A DNA stretch of 64,000 nucleotides, taken from Alternaria dauci. Lineage: Eukaryota; Ascomycota; Dothideomycetes; Pleosporales; Pleosporaceae. Numbering within the stretch: the stretch's first letter is position 1; each line of letters begins with the position of its first letter. The stretch covers positions 1,736,001 to 1,800,000 of the forward strand of contig NC_091273.1 in the NCBI RefSeq assembly GCF_042100115.1, read 5' to 3'. Position numbers and translations under genes: made by a program. A model generated the notes under the pieces. That model ran no database searches. It had not been told where the DNA came from and worked only from the letters and a program-made list of their open reading frames with translations. Positions 26,374 to 36,563 of this stretch are shown in pieces.

Positions 26374-26512
26374 TTATAATATACTATATATATACTAGTA
26401 GTACTAAATATAAGCTTATATAAGCCTATAGTTACTTAGTTAATACTTTATCTTAAAAAAAGTCTCTAAATATACTATAATAATAAAAGTTTATAAAGGC
26501 TAAGGCTAAATA
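26374..26512 (+). mobile_element. Family A copy, part 2
   Basis: Continues the A copy interrupted at 25,051. It carries the family's conserved last 130 bp and ends TTATAAAGGCTAAGGCTAAA. Confidence 0.65.
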
Positions 26513-27441
26513 AGATTAATAAAAGGGTAAGAAATTACTTCTAGTATTAATTATAAAGTAGTAGAGAGAAGGGGGAAAAATATTAGAATAGTTAAAATTA
26601 TATATTATATAGGATTTTACTATACTTCTCTAGTCTTAGTTTATACTAAGGTAAGATAGGCTTAGGCGATAGTTTATAAGGTAGCGTATAGAATAATTAG
26701 GTAGAAAAGAGTTATTATTATAACTAAAGAATAAATAATACCTATTCTATAAGTAATAGAATAATTAGTTAATAATCTATATAAGAGATAAACTATTTAA
26801 GTTAACTATAATAAGTATAATAATAAGATCTAATATATTCTTATACCTATTACCTTAGGTCCTACTATCCTATCTATCCTATCTACTATAGATAGTTATA
26901 ATAGCGCTACTATCTTAAAGTACTCTACTATCCTAGATATTAGACCTTAGCGTAATAGTATATTATGTAACTTAGTGCGCCTTATACTTAATCTCCTTTC
27001 CTTTATTTATAGCTTTCCTTACGTTAGGAGGATTTAAACTTTATTACTTATAATAATATACTAGAAGCTTAGGCTACCTAGTAACTAAGCTAGTAGAGGT
27101 AATAGTAAGGTAGCAATAAAGGTAAAGGTAAAGATTTTAAATTAAGTAAATTCTTAATTTACTTACTTATAGAATTAATAAATTTACCCTATTATATAAC
27201 CTTAGCGCCCTTAGTAGCTAGGCGCTAGGTAAGGTAGCTAACTAACTTAGGATAGGCTACTTACGGGTAACCTATACTTAATTAGGTTAATTTAACCTAA
27301 TTAGGAGGATAATATTAGGAACTAAACCTATCTAGTACCTTCTAGTCTAGAATAGACTAAGATAGACTTAAATACCCCCTCTTTTACTATTATAGCTTAA
27401 TAGTAATTTATCTCTAGTCTACTTAAGAATAATACTACTAT
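26513..27441. other. Unassigned RIP-altered sequence
   Basis: No domain recognised. It holds a short GGTAAA run (27,118-27,136) and a near-perfect palindrome at 27,278-27,304 with 13 bp arms. Its position just left of an LTR gives no polypurine tract, so it is probably not the 3' end of that element. Confidence 0.4.
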
Positions 27442-27654
27442 TATAGTAGAAAAACTAGGGGAAGTATAAGTAGTTAAAGAACTATTAGGCTTAGGGATAG
27501 TATAAGAAAAAGGAGGCCCTATAGAAACTAACTAAATAGTATTTAGCTATAGTATAATAACTATAATATATACTTCTTTTAATATTTCTATATCTACCTA
27601 CTATATTAAGGACCTATTCCTAATAGAGAATTAGTAATAAAATACTCTACTATA
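27442..27654 (+). repeat. LTR copy (solo or 5' LTR)
   Basis: 213 bp, starting TATAGTAGA and ending CTCTACTATA, with the same interior as the LTRs at 5,300 and 47,185 (ATTAGGCTTAGGGATAGTAT). The ends are the TGTAGTAGAG/CTCTACTACA termini after TG-to-TA and CA-to-TA changes. It lacks the adjoining polypurine tract, so it is a solo LTR or a 5' LTR. Confidence 0.7.
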
Positions 27655-28085
27655 TATAGTTACTAATTAAAACTTAAACCTTATAACCTTTTAACCTTAG
27701 GAAAGCTATAAGTATTTACTAAGTATAAAATCTATCTAAAGACTTTATAAGACGCTCTATCTTATAGTCTTAGATAGTAAGAGAAATTAGAATAGATATA
27801 GTATAGAATAAGTAAGAAATAATAAGAGAATAGTAATAGTATATAGTAACCTAAAGAATATTTAGTAATAAAAAAGTATAAAGACTAGAGAATATAAATA
27901 GGTAAGGATATAGAAAGACCCCTAAGAAGTAAGAAAGATATAATAGAGGTACTAAGTTACTAATAATACTAAGGTTATAACTAGAGTATAGCTACGCTAT
28001 ATAAGGTAGTATATTATATAAAAAGTATAGGCTAGGATAATAATCCTTTAGATAGCTATATAGATAAGGAATATAATAAAGTATA
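27655..28085. other. Unassigned sequence right of the LTR
   Basis: Purine-rich, RIP-altered, between the LTR and a family A copy. It could be the start of the retrotransposon interior, but no primer-binding site or gag motif is visible. Confidence 0.35.
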
Positions 28086-29480
28086 TAATTTTTTATTTTC
28101 TATAAGTATAGGGGTATAATTAAAATATAACTTTAAAAAAATAAACAATAGCTATCCCTCTACTTTTTAGTCGTACACGTTAATAAAAAAGATAAAGTAA
28201 TAATATAGTTTAAATCTAGGACTAATTAGCGTTTTATAGTAAAGCTCTAACGTCTGTACGCGAAAACTAAAGTTAAAATATTTTTACTAAAGGTAACTAA
28301 AAAAAGATACCTATTAAACCTTAGGTGGGTAAAATAGGGATTACTAGCTATTAGCTAGTAATATAATTACACTATATTATAAAGGGGAGAAGGAGGATAT
28401 AGTATATTTACTATAACTAAGAGGAGGTTATATAAAAACCTAGCTACTTCTAACCTTTATACTAATACTAACTTATAAGCTTTAATACTATATATAATTA
28501 TTTTATACTATATATAAATACTATAGTAATCCTTAATATATTATACTATAAGAATAATTATACCCTAGTAGGGGAGGTCCTACTTATACTATTTAATAAT
28601 ATAAAAGATCTAAGTATTATATATATTAGTAAGCTACCCCTAAAAGTCTTTTAGGAGTTAGAGGAGCGTAAACCTAAAGTCCTTTAGTACTTTTACTATA
28701 CTAAACCTAATAAGGACCTTATAAGAGAGACTAGGGTTAGCTATATTATAATAGAGGAGAGGGTAGAGGAGACTATAATAATAATACTAAGGAGGAAGGG
28801 GTTTAAGTTAATATTTATTATATATACTAATATATATTACCTTATTAAACTTATTAGGTATAGCTACTTAGCTATAGTAGCCTTAGGCGTTAGTAAAGAG
28901 ACTAAGGAGTAGCTATACTAATAAATCCTAGACATTAATAAGGCGGTTAAGGAGAGGGATCTAGGAGTTATAGAGAGGGAGTTTAAATATATACTATAAG
29001 GAGAGTAAAATAAAGTATAAATAACTATACTACTAGTATTCCTCTAGCTAAAGTTAATTATTTAGTAGTAATAGTTTTATAGATAGCGTTTAAATAAGGC
29101 TATAACTATAACTATAAAGGTAGTAAAAGTCTTTTTAGGTTATAGTTAGTAGTAATATAAGTATTATAAGGAAGGGATATAGTAGGGGTAAGAGTAGGAG
29201 TAGGAGTAGCTATAGAGGGTAGAAGGTAGCTATAGAGGTTAGAAATAGTAGAGGATAGTAAAGGATAGCGTATATATTAGAAGGTTATATCTTATCTCTA
29301 GTAGGCGTATAATATTATTATATATCTTTAGTATCTAGCGTTTATAATATACTACGTATATACTAGTAGTACTAAATATAGGCCTATATAAGCTTATAGT
29401 TACCTAGTTAGCGCTTTATCTTAAAAAAAGTCTCTAAATATACTATAATAATAAAAAAAGTCTATAAAGGCTAAAGCTAC
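28086..29480 (+). mobile_element. Family A element, variant 1
   Basis: Full-length 1.39 kb copy from TAATTTTTTATTTTC to GGCTAAAGCTA. With RIP stops ignored, the plus strand from about 28,540 to 28,990 carries the variant 1 frame, rich in Glu, Lys, Arg and Ile (LEERKPKVL, SKETKEQLY, KERDLGVIERE). No known domain was recognised. Confidence 0.78.
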
Positions 29481-29744
29481 TCCTATTCTAGAATAGACAG
29501 GCCTCTTAGGTTAATATCTCTAGTATTAATAATATTATTATAGAGGTAGCTATTAGGTAGAGGAGGATATAGATAGGGAGGAAGGTAAAGGAGCTAGTAT
29601 ATATAGCTTATATAGATAGCTACTATAGCTATAAGCTCCTTATATTTAGCTACCTTATTATTCCTAAATAAGGTACTTTTAGTTAAGAAACTAAGAACTA
29701 GCTATACTAGTAGATAAAGGATATTAAAAAGGTCTTAGAAGAGT
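29481..29744 (+). mobile_element. Family A variant 3 interior, part 1 (split by another A copy)
   Basis: Interior of a plus-strand A copy. It matches 43,830-44,100 in inverted orientation and resumes at 31,055. The interruption is a minus-strand A copy flanked by TTAGAAGAGT (29,735-29,744) and TTAGAGGAGT (31,055-31,064). Confidence 0.7.
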
Positions 29745-31054
29745 CATTTAGCTTTAGCCTTTACAGACTTTTTTTTTATTATTATAGCACGTTTAGAGAC
29801 TTTTTTAAGATAAAGCGCTAACTAGGTAACTATAGGCTTATACCTATATTTAGTATAGCTAGTACGCACGTAGTATATTATAAACGCTAGATACTAAAGA
29901 TATGTAATAGTATTATACGCCTACTAGAGATAAGACATAACCTTCTAACTTATACGCTATCCCCTACTATCTTCTACTATCCTCCGCTATCCTTCGCTAT
30001 ATCTGTCCTTTATAGCCGCCGCCGCCGCCTCCGCTGCCGCCGCCTCCGCCCCCTCCTAAGAACGACTAACTAGCTACCCGTAGTGTAGCTACTACTGCTG
30101 CTTAATAATTAGCTTTAGTTAGAGGAATATTAATAGTAGCGCAGCCTACGCCTTATTCTCTTATCCCTATAGTATCTTTTTAAATTCCCTCTCCTTAAGC
30201 CTAGGATACTAGTCTTTAAGTACTCTTTTAATATTAATAGCTTAGTAGTATAGCTATCTCTTAGTCTCTTTACTCTACCTACTAAAGGTTAGGTAGGTAA
30301 GGTAGCTAAATATAAGGAGATTAATAAGGCAGCAGGCGTCAGCGTAGACAATCTCCTTGCGCTTCATAACCCTCTTTAGATACCATGTTCTGGTCTGCTC
30401 ATAGGTCACCTCTATGACAATATTGCCAACCCCAGACCTCTCGATAAGGTACTGGCTGATGGATTCGCTATCGCTGAGGATTTGGAGTATCAGAGGTGTT
30501 TGCTCCTCCAGCTCCTTGCTGACTGCCAGATTCGGCTCCTGGGTGTATGCAGCAGCAGGGCTCGCATTATTCGTATTTGACAGGTCGAGGGGCTCCTTGC
30601 CAGAGAGGGTGCGCTGGCCCGGCCGGATGGCTATGATGAGTTGCCTCAAGGGATACATGTATTCGTATGCGGTGCGATTCGATCGTATGCGGTGGGATAC
30701 TTGAAGTTTTTATATAACCCTTCTTAGTTGTAGTAAACATACTGTGTCCTCCCCTTCGCAACACATTATAATCGCATCGCCAGCTAATGCTGGCGATCCC
30801 CGTTAGATCTCTACTAAGGTTTAATAGGTGTCTTTTTTAGTTGCCTTCAGCAAATTTTTTTCAACTTTGGTTTTCACGTACAGACGTCGGAGCTTTACTA
30901 CTATAAAACGCCAATCGGTCTAGCGTTCAAATCGCGTTGTTACTTTATCTTTTTTATTAACTTTTGTAACTGATAAGCAGAGGGATAGCTACTTTTCACT
31001 TTTTTAAAGTTTTATTTTGATGATACCCCCCCACTTGCAGAAAACAAAAAATTA
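29745..31054 (-). mobile_element. Family A element, variant 2, half RIP-free
   Basis: 1,310 bp copy starting CATTTAGCTTTAGCC and ending AAAACAAAAAATTA, with a 10 bp target duplication whose single mismatch is a RIP-type transition. From 30,329 to its right end the sequence is unmutated, with normal CA/TG content. From 29,745 to about 30,000 it is heavily mutated, and in between it is partly mutated. The RIP-free half gives the best view of the family: a CCGCC-rich triplet run at 30,018-30,058, an open frame at 30,658-30,275 (minus), and a CCCCCCC run plus TTGCAGAAAAC at the end. It is the youngest insertion in this nest. Confidence 0.82.
30275..30658 (-). CDS. Open frame of the RIP-free family A copy (hypothetical)
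   Basis: 127 codons starting with a true ATG at 30,658. The first 110 codons or so lie in the unmutated half. The last codons run into RIP-altered sequence, and the TAA/TAG there may itself be a RIP product, so the real protein was probably longer: related copies read on with YSKETKRQLYY..LKERELKRYY-like sequence. Composition is hydrophilic, rich in Glu, Ser and Thr, with no signal peptide, membrane segment or domain I recognise. The same region in other copies is alignable but diverged. It could be an element-encoded accessory protein or captured host sequence. No function is proposed. Confidence 0.45.
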   Translation of the reverse strand: MYPLRQLIIAIRPGQRTLSGKEPLDLSNTNNASPAAAYTQEPNLAVSKELEEQTPLILQILSDSESISQYLIERSGVGNIVIEVTYEQTRTWYLKRVMKRKEIVYADACCLINLLIFSYLTYLTFSR

Positions 31055-31553
31055 TTAGAGGAGTAATATCTTAGGCTTAAGAAGAGGGAGTTTAAAAAGA
31101 TACTATAAGGATAAGAGAATAAGGCGTAGATAATATTAGTACTAATATTCCTCTAACTTAAGCTAATTATTAGATAGTAGTAGCTATACTATAGGTAGCT
31201 AGTTAGTTATTCTTAAGAAGGGGTAGAAGTAGTAGTAATAAAGGTAGTAGTAGTTATAAAGGGTAGCTATAAAGGTTATAAAAGGTAAAAATAGTAAAAG
31301 ATAGTAGAATATAGTAGAAGATAGGAGGGGATAGTATATAAGTTAGAAGGTTACTATAAATTATCCTATCTCTAGTAGGTATATAATACTATTATATATC
31401 TTTAGTATCTAGCGTTTATAATATACTATATATATACTAGCTATACTAAATATAAGCTTATATAAGCCTATAGTTACTTAGTTAGCACTTTATCTTAAAA
31501 AAGTCTCTAAATATACTATAATAATAAAAAAAAAAGTCTATAAAGGCTAAAGC
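31055..31553 (+). mobile_element. Family A variant 3 interior, part 2
   Basis: Continuation of 29,481-29,744 after the nested copy. It ends with AAAAGTCTATAAAGGCTAAA. It contains a short GTAGTAG run at about 31,225-31,255. Confidence 0.7.
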
Positions 31554-32384
31554 TAAATACTATCTCTATAAAGATAAAACTACTAGTATAGTAGTCTACT
31601 ACTTTGATACGCCTTAGTCTATCTACTTAGAGCCTACCTTTAAATAACTATTAACTAAATTATTTTTACACTTCTATACTATGTATAATTATCCTTACCT
31701 TAATACTTATATACGACTATTACCTTTAGCTTAGTAGGCTAATACTAACGTCTAAGTTTATATAAGTATAGCTAGGGTTATATAGTATATAAGTATTTAT
31801 ACTATAAAAGGTAAGGTCTAGTCTTAATCCTTTAAAGATATTACTCTCTAAGTCTTACCTTATATTAAGCTAAATTATTCTCTACTTTCCTTTATATTAT
31901 ATATTATAAATAAGTTAATTAGTAAGTAAGATTATAGCGCTTAGGAGGTTATATATACGCTATTTAGTTTATTATTAATATATTACTCTTATACTATTAT
32001 TAACGTTAACTACTACCTAGAAGATACTTAGTTAACTTTATATACTATCTATAGGGGTAATATAGAGAATCTAGACCTAAACTTAAAGAATATACTAACT
32101 ATTATATAAGGTATATCTCTTTATATAAAGTATAAAGGTTAGCTAAGCTATATAGAGGACGTATATTATCTAGATTTCTTACTATACTTTATATATATTA
32201 GTAAAGATTATAAGCGCTAACTAAGAGCTAAGCCTTATATACTAAACTATATACTATAGTATAGCGCTATTATAGAGCTAGAAGAGTTTACTTAAGTAAA
32301 GTTAATATTATATTATTTATTTTAACGTATCTAGGATATCTAGATCCTATATAGCTAGGTATTTAATTCTTATATAGCTGCTTA
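31554..32384 (+). pseudogene. Helitron Rep/helicase protein remnant, N-terminal part
   Basis: Plus-strand frame, read through RIP stops, resembles the region ahead of the Pif1 helicase in fungal Helitron proteins: a YIS.YTIKGKV..SFKDITLQVLPYIK-like block and a KRLISK.DYSAQEV-like block (about 31,780-31,960). The frame continues to 32,384, where a family A copy is inserted, and resumes at 33,792. Removing that copy and one target duplication restores the frame. Confidence 0.68.
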
Positions 32385-33781
32385 CTTAGCCTTAGCCTTT
32401 ATAGACCTTTTTTTTATTATTATTATAGTATATTTAGAGACTTTTTTTAAGATAAAGTACTAACTAGGTAACTATAGGCTTATACCTATATTTAGTACTA
32501 CTAGTATATATAGTATATTATAAACGCTAGATACTAAAGATATATAATAGTATTATACGCCTACTAGAGATAAGATAATTTATAGTAACCTTTTAACTTA
32601 TATACTATCCCTTACTATCTTCTACTATCTTTTACTATCCTTTACTATATTTACCCTTTATAACCTTTACAGCTACCTTTTATAACTACTACTACCTCTA
32701 CTACTACTACCTCTACTACCGCTACTACCCCTTCTTAAGAATAACTAACTAGCTACCTATTATATAGCTACTACTATCTAATAATTAGCTTTAGTTAGAG
32801 GAATATTAGTATTAGCGCTATCTACGCCTTATTCTCTTATCCTTATAGTATCTCTTTAAATTCCCTCTCCTTAAGCCTAGGATACTAGTCTTTAAGCACC
32901 CTTTTAATATTAATAGCTTAGTAGTATAGCTATCTCTTAGTCTCCTTACTATACCTACTAAAGGTTAAGTAGGTAAAGTAGCTAAATATAAGGAGATTAA
33001 TAAGGTAGTAGGCGTTAGTATAGATAATCTCTTTACGCTTTATAACCCTCTTTAGATACTATATTTTAGTCTACTTATAGGTTACCTTTATAATAATATT
33101 ACTAACCCTAGACCTCTTAAGAAGGTACTAGCTAATAGATTTACTATTACTAAGGATTTAAAGTATTAGAGGTGTTTACTCCTCTTACTCCTTACTAACT
33201 ACTAGATTTAGCTCCTAGGTATATCTAGTAGTAGGGCTTATATTATTTATATTTAATAGGTTAAGGGGCTCCTTACTAGAGAGGGTATACTAGCCTAGTT
33301 AGATAGCTATAATAAGTTACCTTAAGGGATATATATATTTATATAGAGCGCGATTTAATTATATATAATTTAATTATATATAGTAAGATACTTAAAGTTA
33401 GTATTAGTATAAAGGTTAGAAGTAGCTAGGTTTTTATATAACCTCCTCTTAGTTATAGTAAATATACTATATCCTTTCTCCCCTTTATAATATATTATAA
33501 TTATATTACTAGCTAATAGCTAGTAATCCCTATTTTACCCACCTAAGGTTTAATAGGTATCTTTTTTTAGTTACCTTTAGTAAAAATATTTTAACTTTAG
33601 TTTTTGTGTACAGACGTTAGAGCTTTACTATAAAACGCTAATTAGTCTAGCGTTTAAATTACGTTACTACTTTATCTTTTTTATTAACTTTTATAACTAA
33701 TAAGTAGAGGGATAGCTACTTTTTACTTATTTAAAGTTTTATTTTAATAATACCCCCCAACTTATAGAAAATAAAAAATTA
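32385..33781 (-). mobile_element. Family A element, variant 2, inside the Helitron gene
   Basis: 1,397 bp copy flanked by TAGCTGCTTA (32,375-32,384) and TAGCTACCTA (33,782-33,791). This is a 10 bp duplication with two RIP-type differences. It defines the element's ends, CTTAGCCTTAGCC and AAAAAATTA. The whole copy is RIP-saturated, unlike its close relative at 29,745. Confidence 0.8.
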
Positions 33782-35177
33782 TAGCTACCTACTAGGCTTA
33801 CTAAGAAGAATATAAATATAAGGAAAAGGACTTATATACTAATCCTAATCTTAGGGTTAAGGAAGAAGACTTTAATTTAAAGCTTATATAACCCCTAAAT
33901 AAATCCTCTTTTAATAAACTAGTAAATAGGAGACTAGGCTTAGTAGGGGAATTAGTAGATAAGGATAGGATTAGTAAGTAACCTAGTAATAGGGTAAAGG
34001 ACTAGGGTACTACTAAATATATAGACTCTATTAGGCTTAATATATAGACCTATTAGCTAAATATAAAGAAGGACTACCTTATAGTAGAGCCTAATACTAG
34101 GCCTAATACTAGGCTTAATACTAAACCTAATACCTTAGCTAGTACCCTATAAGAGAAGTAGCGTATACTATATAATTTAGTTATTAATTACTTCTAGGCT
34201 ACTCTTAATAGCCGCCTACTAGTATAGTTATTAGTCTAGTTAGATAAGTAAGGGGTACTAGGAAGATATACTTAATTAAGTATATCTCTTATACCTTAGA
34301 GTACCTAGTATTATTAGCTAAGCTAGAGTCCCCTATTATATACTATACTCCTACTAGTAATACTACCTTCCTTATCTCTAGGTATACTATTAATACGCTC
34401 TTCTAAATACCTATAATATCTATATATAAGTAGTTAGATCTACTTAATACTACTAGGTAATAATATATCTAGGTAGTATTTAAATATGTTTACTACTTTA
34501 TTATTAATAAGAAGTTAATAGTTAGTCTACCTATACTTAGCTTTATCTATAGCTATTATAGTTAGATTTAGCTAAGCTAAGTATATATCCCCTTTACTAG
34601 TCTTAATATTATTTTTTTAAGTAATTACTACTAGCTCCTACTTATTAGACGTTAGGCGCTATATAACTACTCCTTAAGGAAGGATCCTATTAAAGTTTAT
34701 AGCTAATACCTATATTATATATTTAAGAAGACTATTATCTTAGATACTATTATATATTAATAAGGTATAGCGTAAGCTTAGTTTTATAATACTTTATAGT
34801 AACTTTAACTTAGCTATTCTACTTAGAATAATTAAGTATTATTTATAATATAATATAGGGTTAATCTCTTATATCCTAACTATACCTTATTCTAAGATAC
34901 TATTTACTTATATAGCGACTATATTAATATATCCTATATTAACTATAAAAGTATACGCGATTATAGTAGTCTAGTATTAGTTATATTAGCTTAATATAAC
35001 TAAGCTATATAGGCCTCTACGTCTATAGATAAAGCTAGTAATCTACTAAACTAACTCTCTTTATATATTAGTATAAGAGTTATATTAATAACTAATATCT
35101 AGACTAAATAAAGACTAGTTAATAGTATTACTAGTATTATTAATAATATTTTATAAGATATTAGTATAGCTAATCTA
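33782..35177 (+). pseudogene. Helitron Pif1-type helicase remnant, C-terminal part
   Basis: Continues the frame of 31,554-32,384. With RIP stops ignored, it shows a Pif1/RecD-like series: a TPTSNTTFLIS..TINTLFQIP segment (about 34,350-34,410, the APTGxAA..HTLF box), an INKKLIVSL segment (about 34,510, the DEISMV box), a FLSNYYQLL segment (about 34,610, the GDxxQLPPV box), and a C-terminal ISIRVILITNIQTK..LVNS segment (about 35,070, the GARVMLT.NL box). These motifs in this order identify a superfamily 1B helicase of the Helitron type. The P-loop region is not clear. The copy is dead. Confidence 0.75.
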
Positions 35178-36563
35178 TAATTTTTTTATTTTCTGTAAGT
35201 GTAGGGGTATTATTAAAATATAACTTTAAAAAAATAAAAAGTAGCTATCCCTCTACTTATTAGTTACAAAAGTTAATAAAAAAGATAAAGTAATAACGCA
35301 GTTTAAATATAGGACTAATTAGCGTTTTATAGTAGTAAAGCTCTAACGTCTATACGTAAAAACTAAAGTTAAAATATTTTTTCTAAAGGTAACTAAAAAA
35401 AGACACCTATTAAACCTTAGGAGGGTATAATAGGGATCGCTAGCTATTAGCTAGTAATATAATTATAATATATTATAAAGGGGAGAGAGGATATAGTATA
35501 TTTACTATAACTAAGAGGAGGTTATATAAAAACCTAGCTACTTCTAACCTTTATACTAATACTAACTTATAAGCTTTAATACTATATATAATTATTTTAC
35601 ACTATATACGAATACTATAGTAATCCTTAATATATTATACTATAAGAATAATTATACCTTAGTAGGGGAGGTCCCGCTTATACTATTTAATAATATAAAA
35701 GATCTAAGTATTATATATATTAGCGAGCTACCCCTAAAAGTCTTCTAGGAGTTAGAGGAGCGTAAACCTAAGGTCCTTTAGCACTTTTACTATACTAAAC
35801 CTAATAAGGACCTTATAAGAGAGACTAAGGTTAGCTATATTATAATAAAGGAGAGGGTAGAGGAGACTATAATAATAATCTTAAGGAGGAAGGGGTTTAA
35901 GTTAATATTTATTATATATACTAATATATATTACCTTATTAATCTTATTAAGTATAGCTACTTAGCTATAGTAGCCTTAGGGGTTAGTAAGGAGACTAAG
36001 GAGTAGCTATACTAATAAATCTTAGATATTAATAAGGTAGTTAAGGAGAGGGATCTAGGTATTATAGAGAGGGAGTTTAAACGTATACTATAGGGCGAGT
36101 AAAATAAGGTGTAGATAACTATACTACTAGTATTCCTTTAGCTAAAGTTAATTATCTAGTAGTAATAGTATTATAGATAGCGTTTAAATAAGGCTATAAC
36201 TATAACTATAGGGATAGTAAAAGGAGGTTATAGTTAGTAGTAATATAGATATTATAAGGAAGGGACGTAGTAGGGGTAGGAGTAGGAGTAGGAGTAGCTG
36301 CGGAGGGCGGCTATAGAGGGTAGAAATAGTAGAAAATAGTAGAGGACAGTATATATATTAGAAGGTTACGTCTTATCTCTAGTAGGCGTATAATACTATT
36401 ATATATTCTTAGTATCTAGCGTTTATAATATACTACGTGCGTACTAGTAGTACTAAATATAGGCTTATATAAGCCTATAGTTACTTAGTTAGCGCTTTAT
36501 CTTAAAAAAAGTCTCTAAATATACTATAATAATAAAAAAAGTCTATAAAGGCTAAGGCTAGAT
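35178..36563 (+). mobile_element. Family A element, variant 1
   Basis: Full-length 1.39 kb copy, nearly the same as 28,086-29,480 but with some less mutated sites, so comparing the two can undo part of the RIP damage. It ends the Helitron remnant. Confidence 0.78.

Noticed and set aside
28540..28990. Treating decoded family A, pogo, Helitron or gypsy frames as functional genes
   Set aside because: They lack ATG codons, contain many in-frame stops and have lost catalytic residues; they are fossils.
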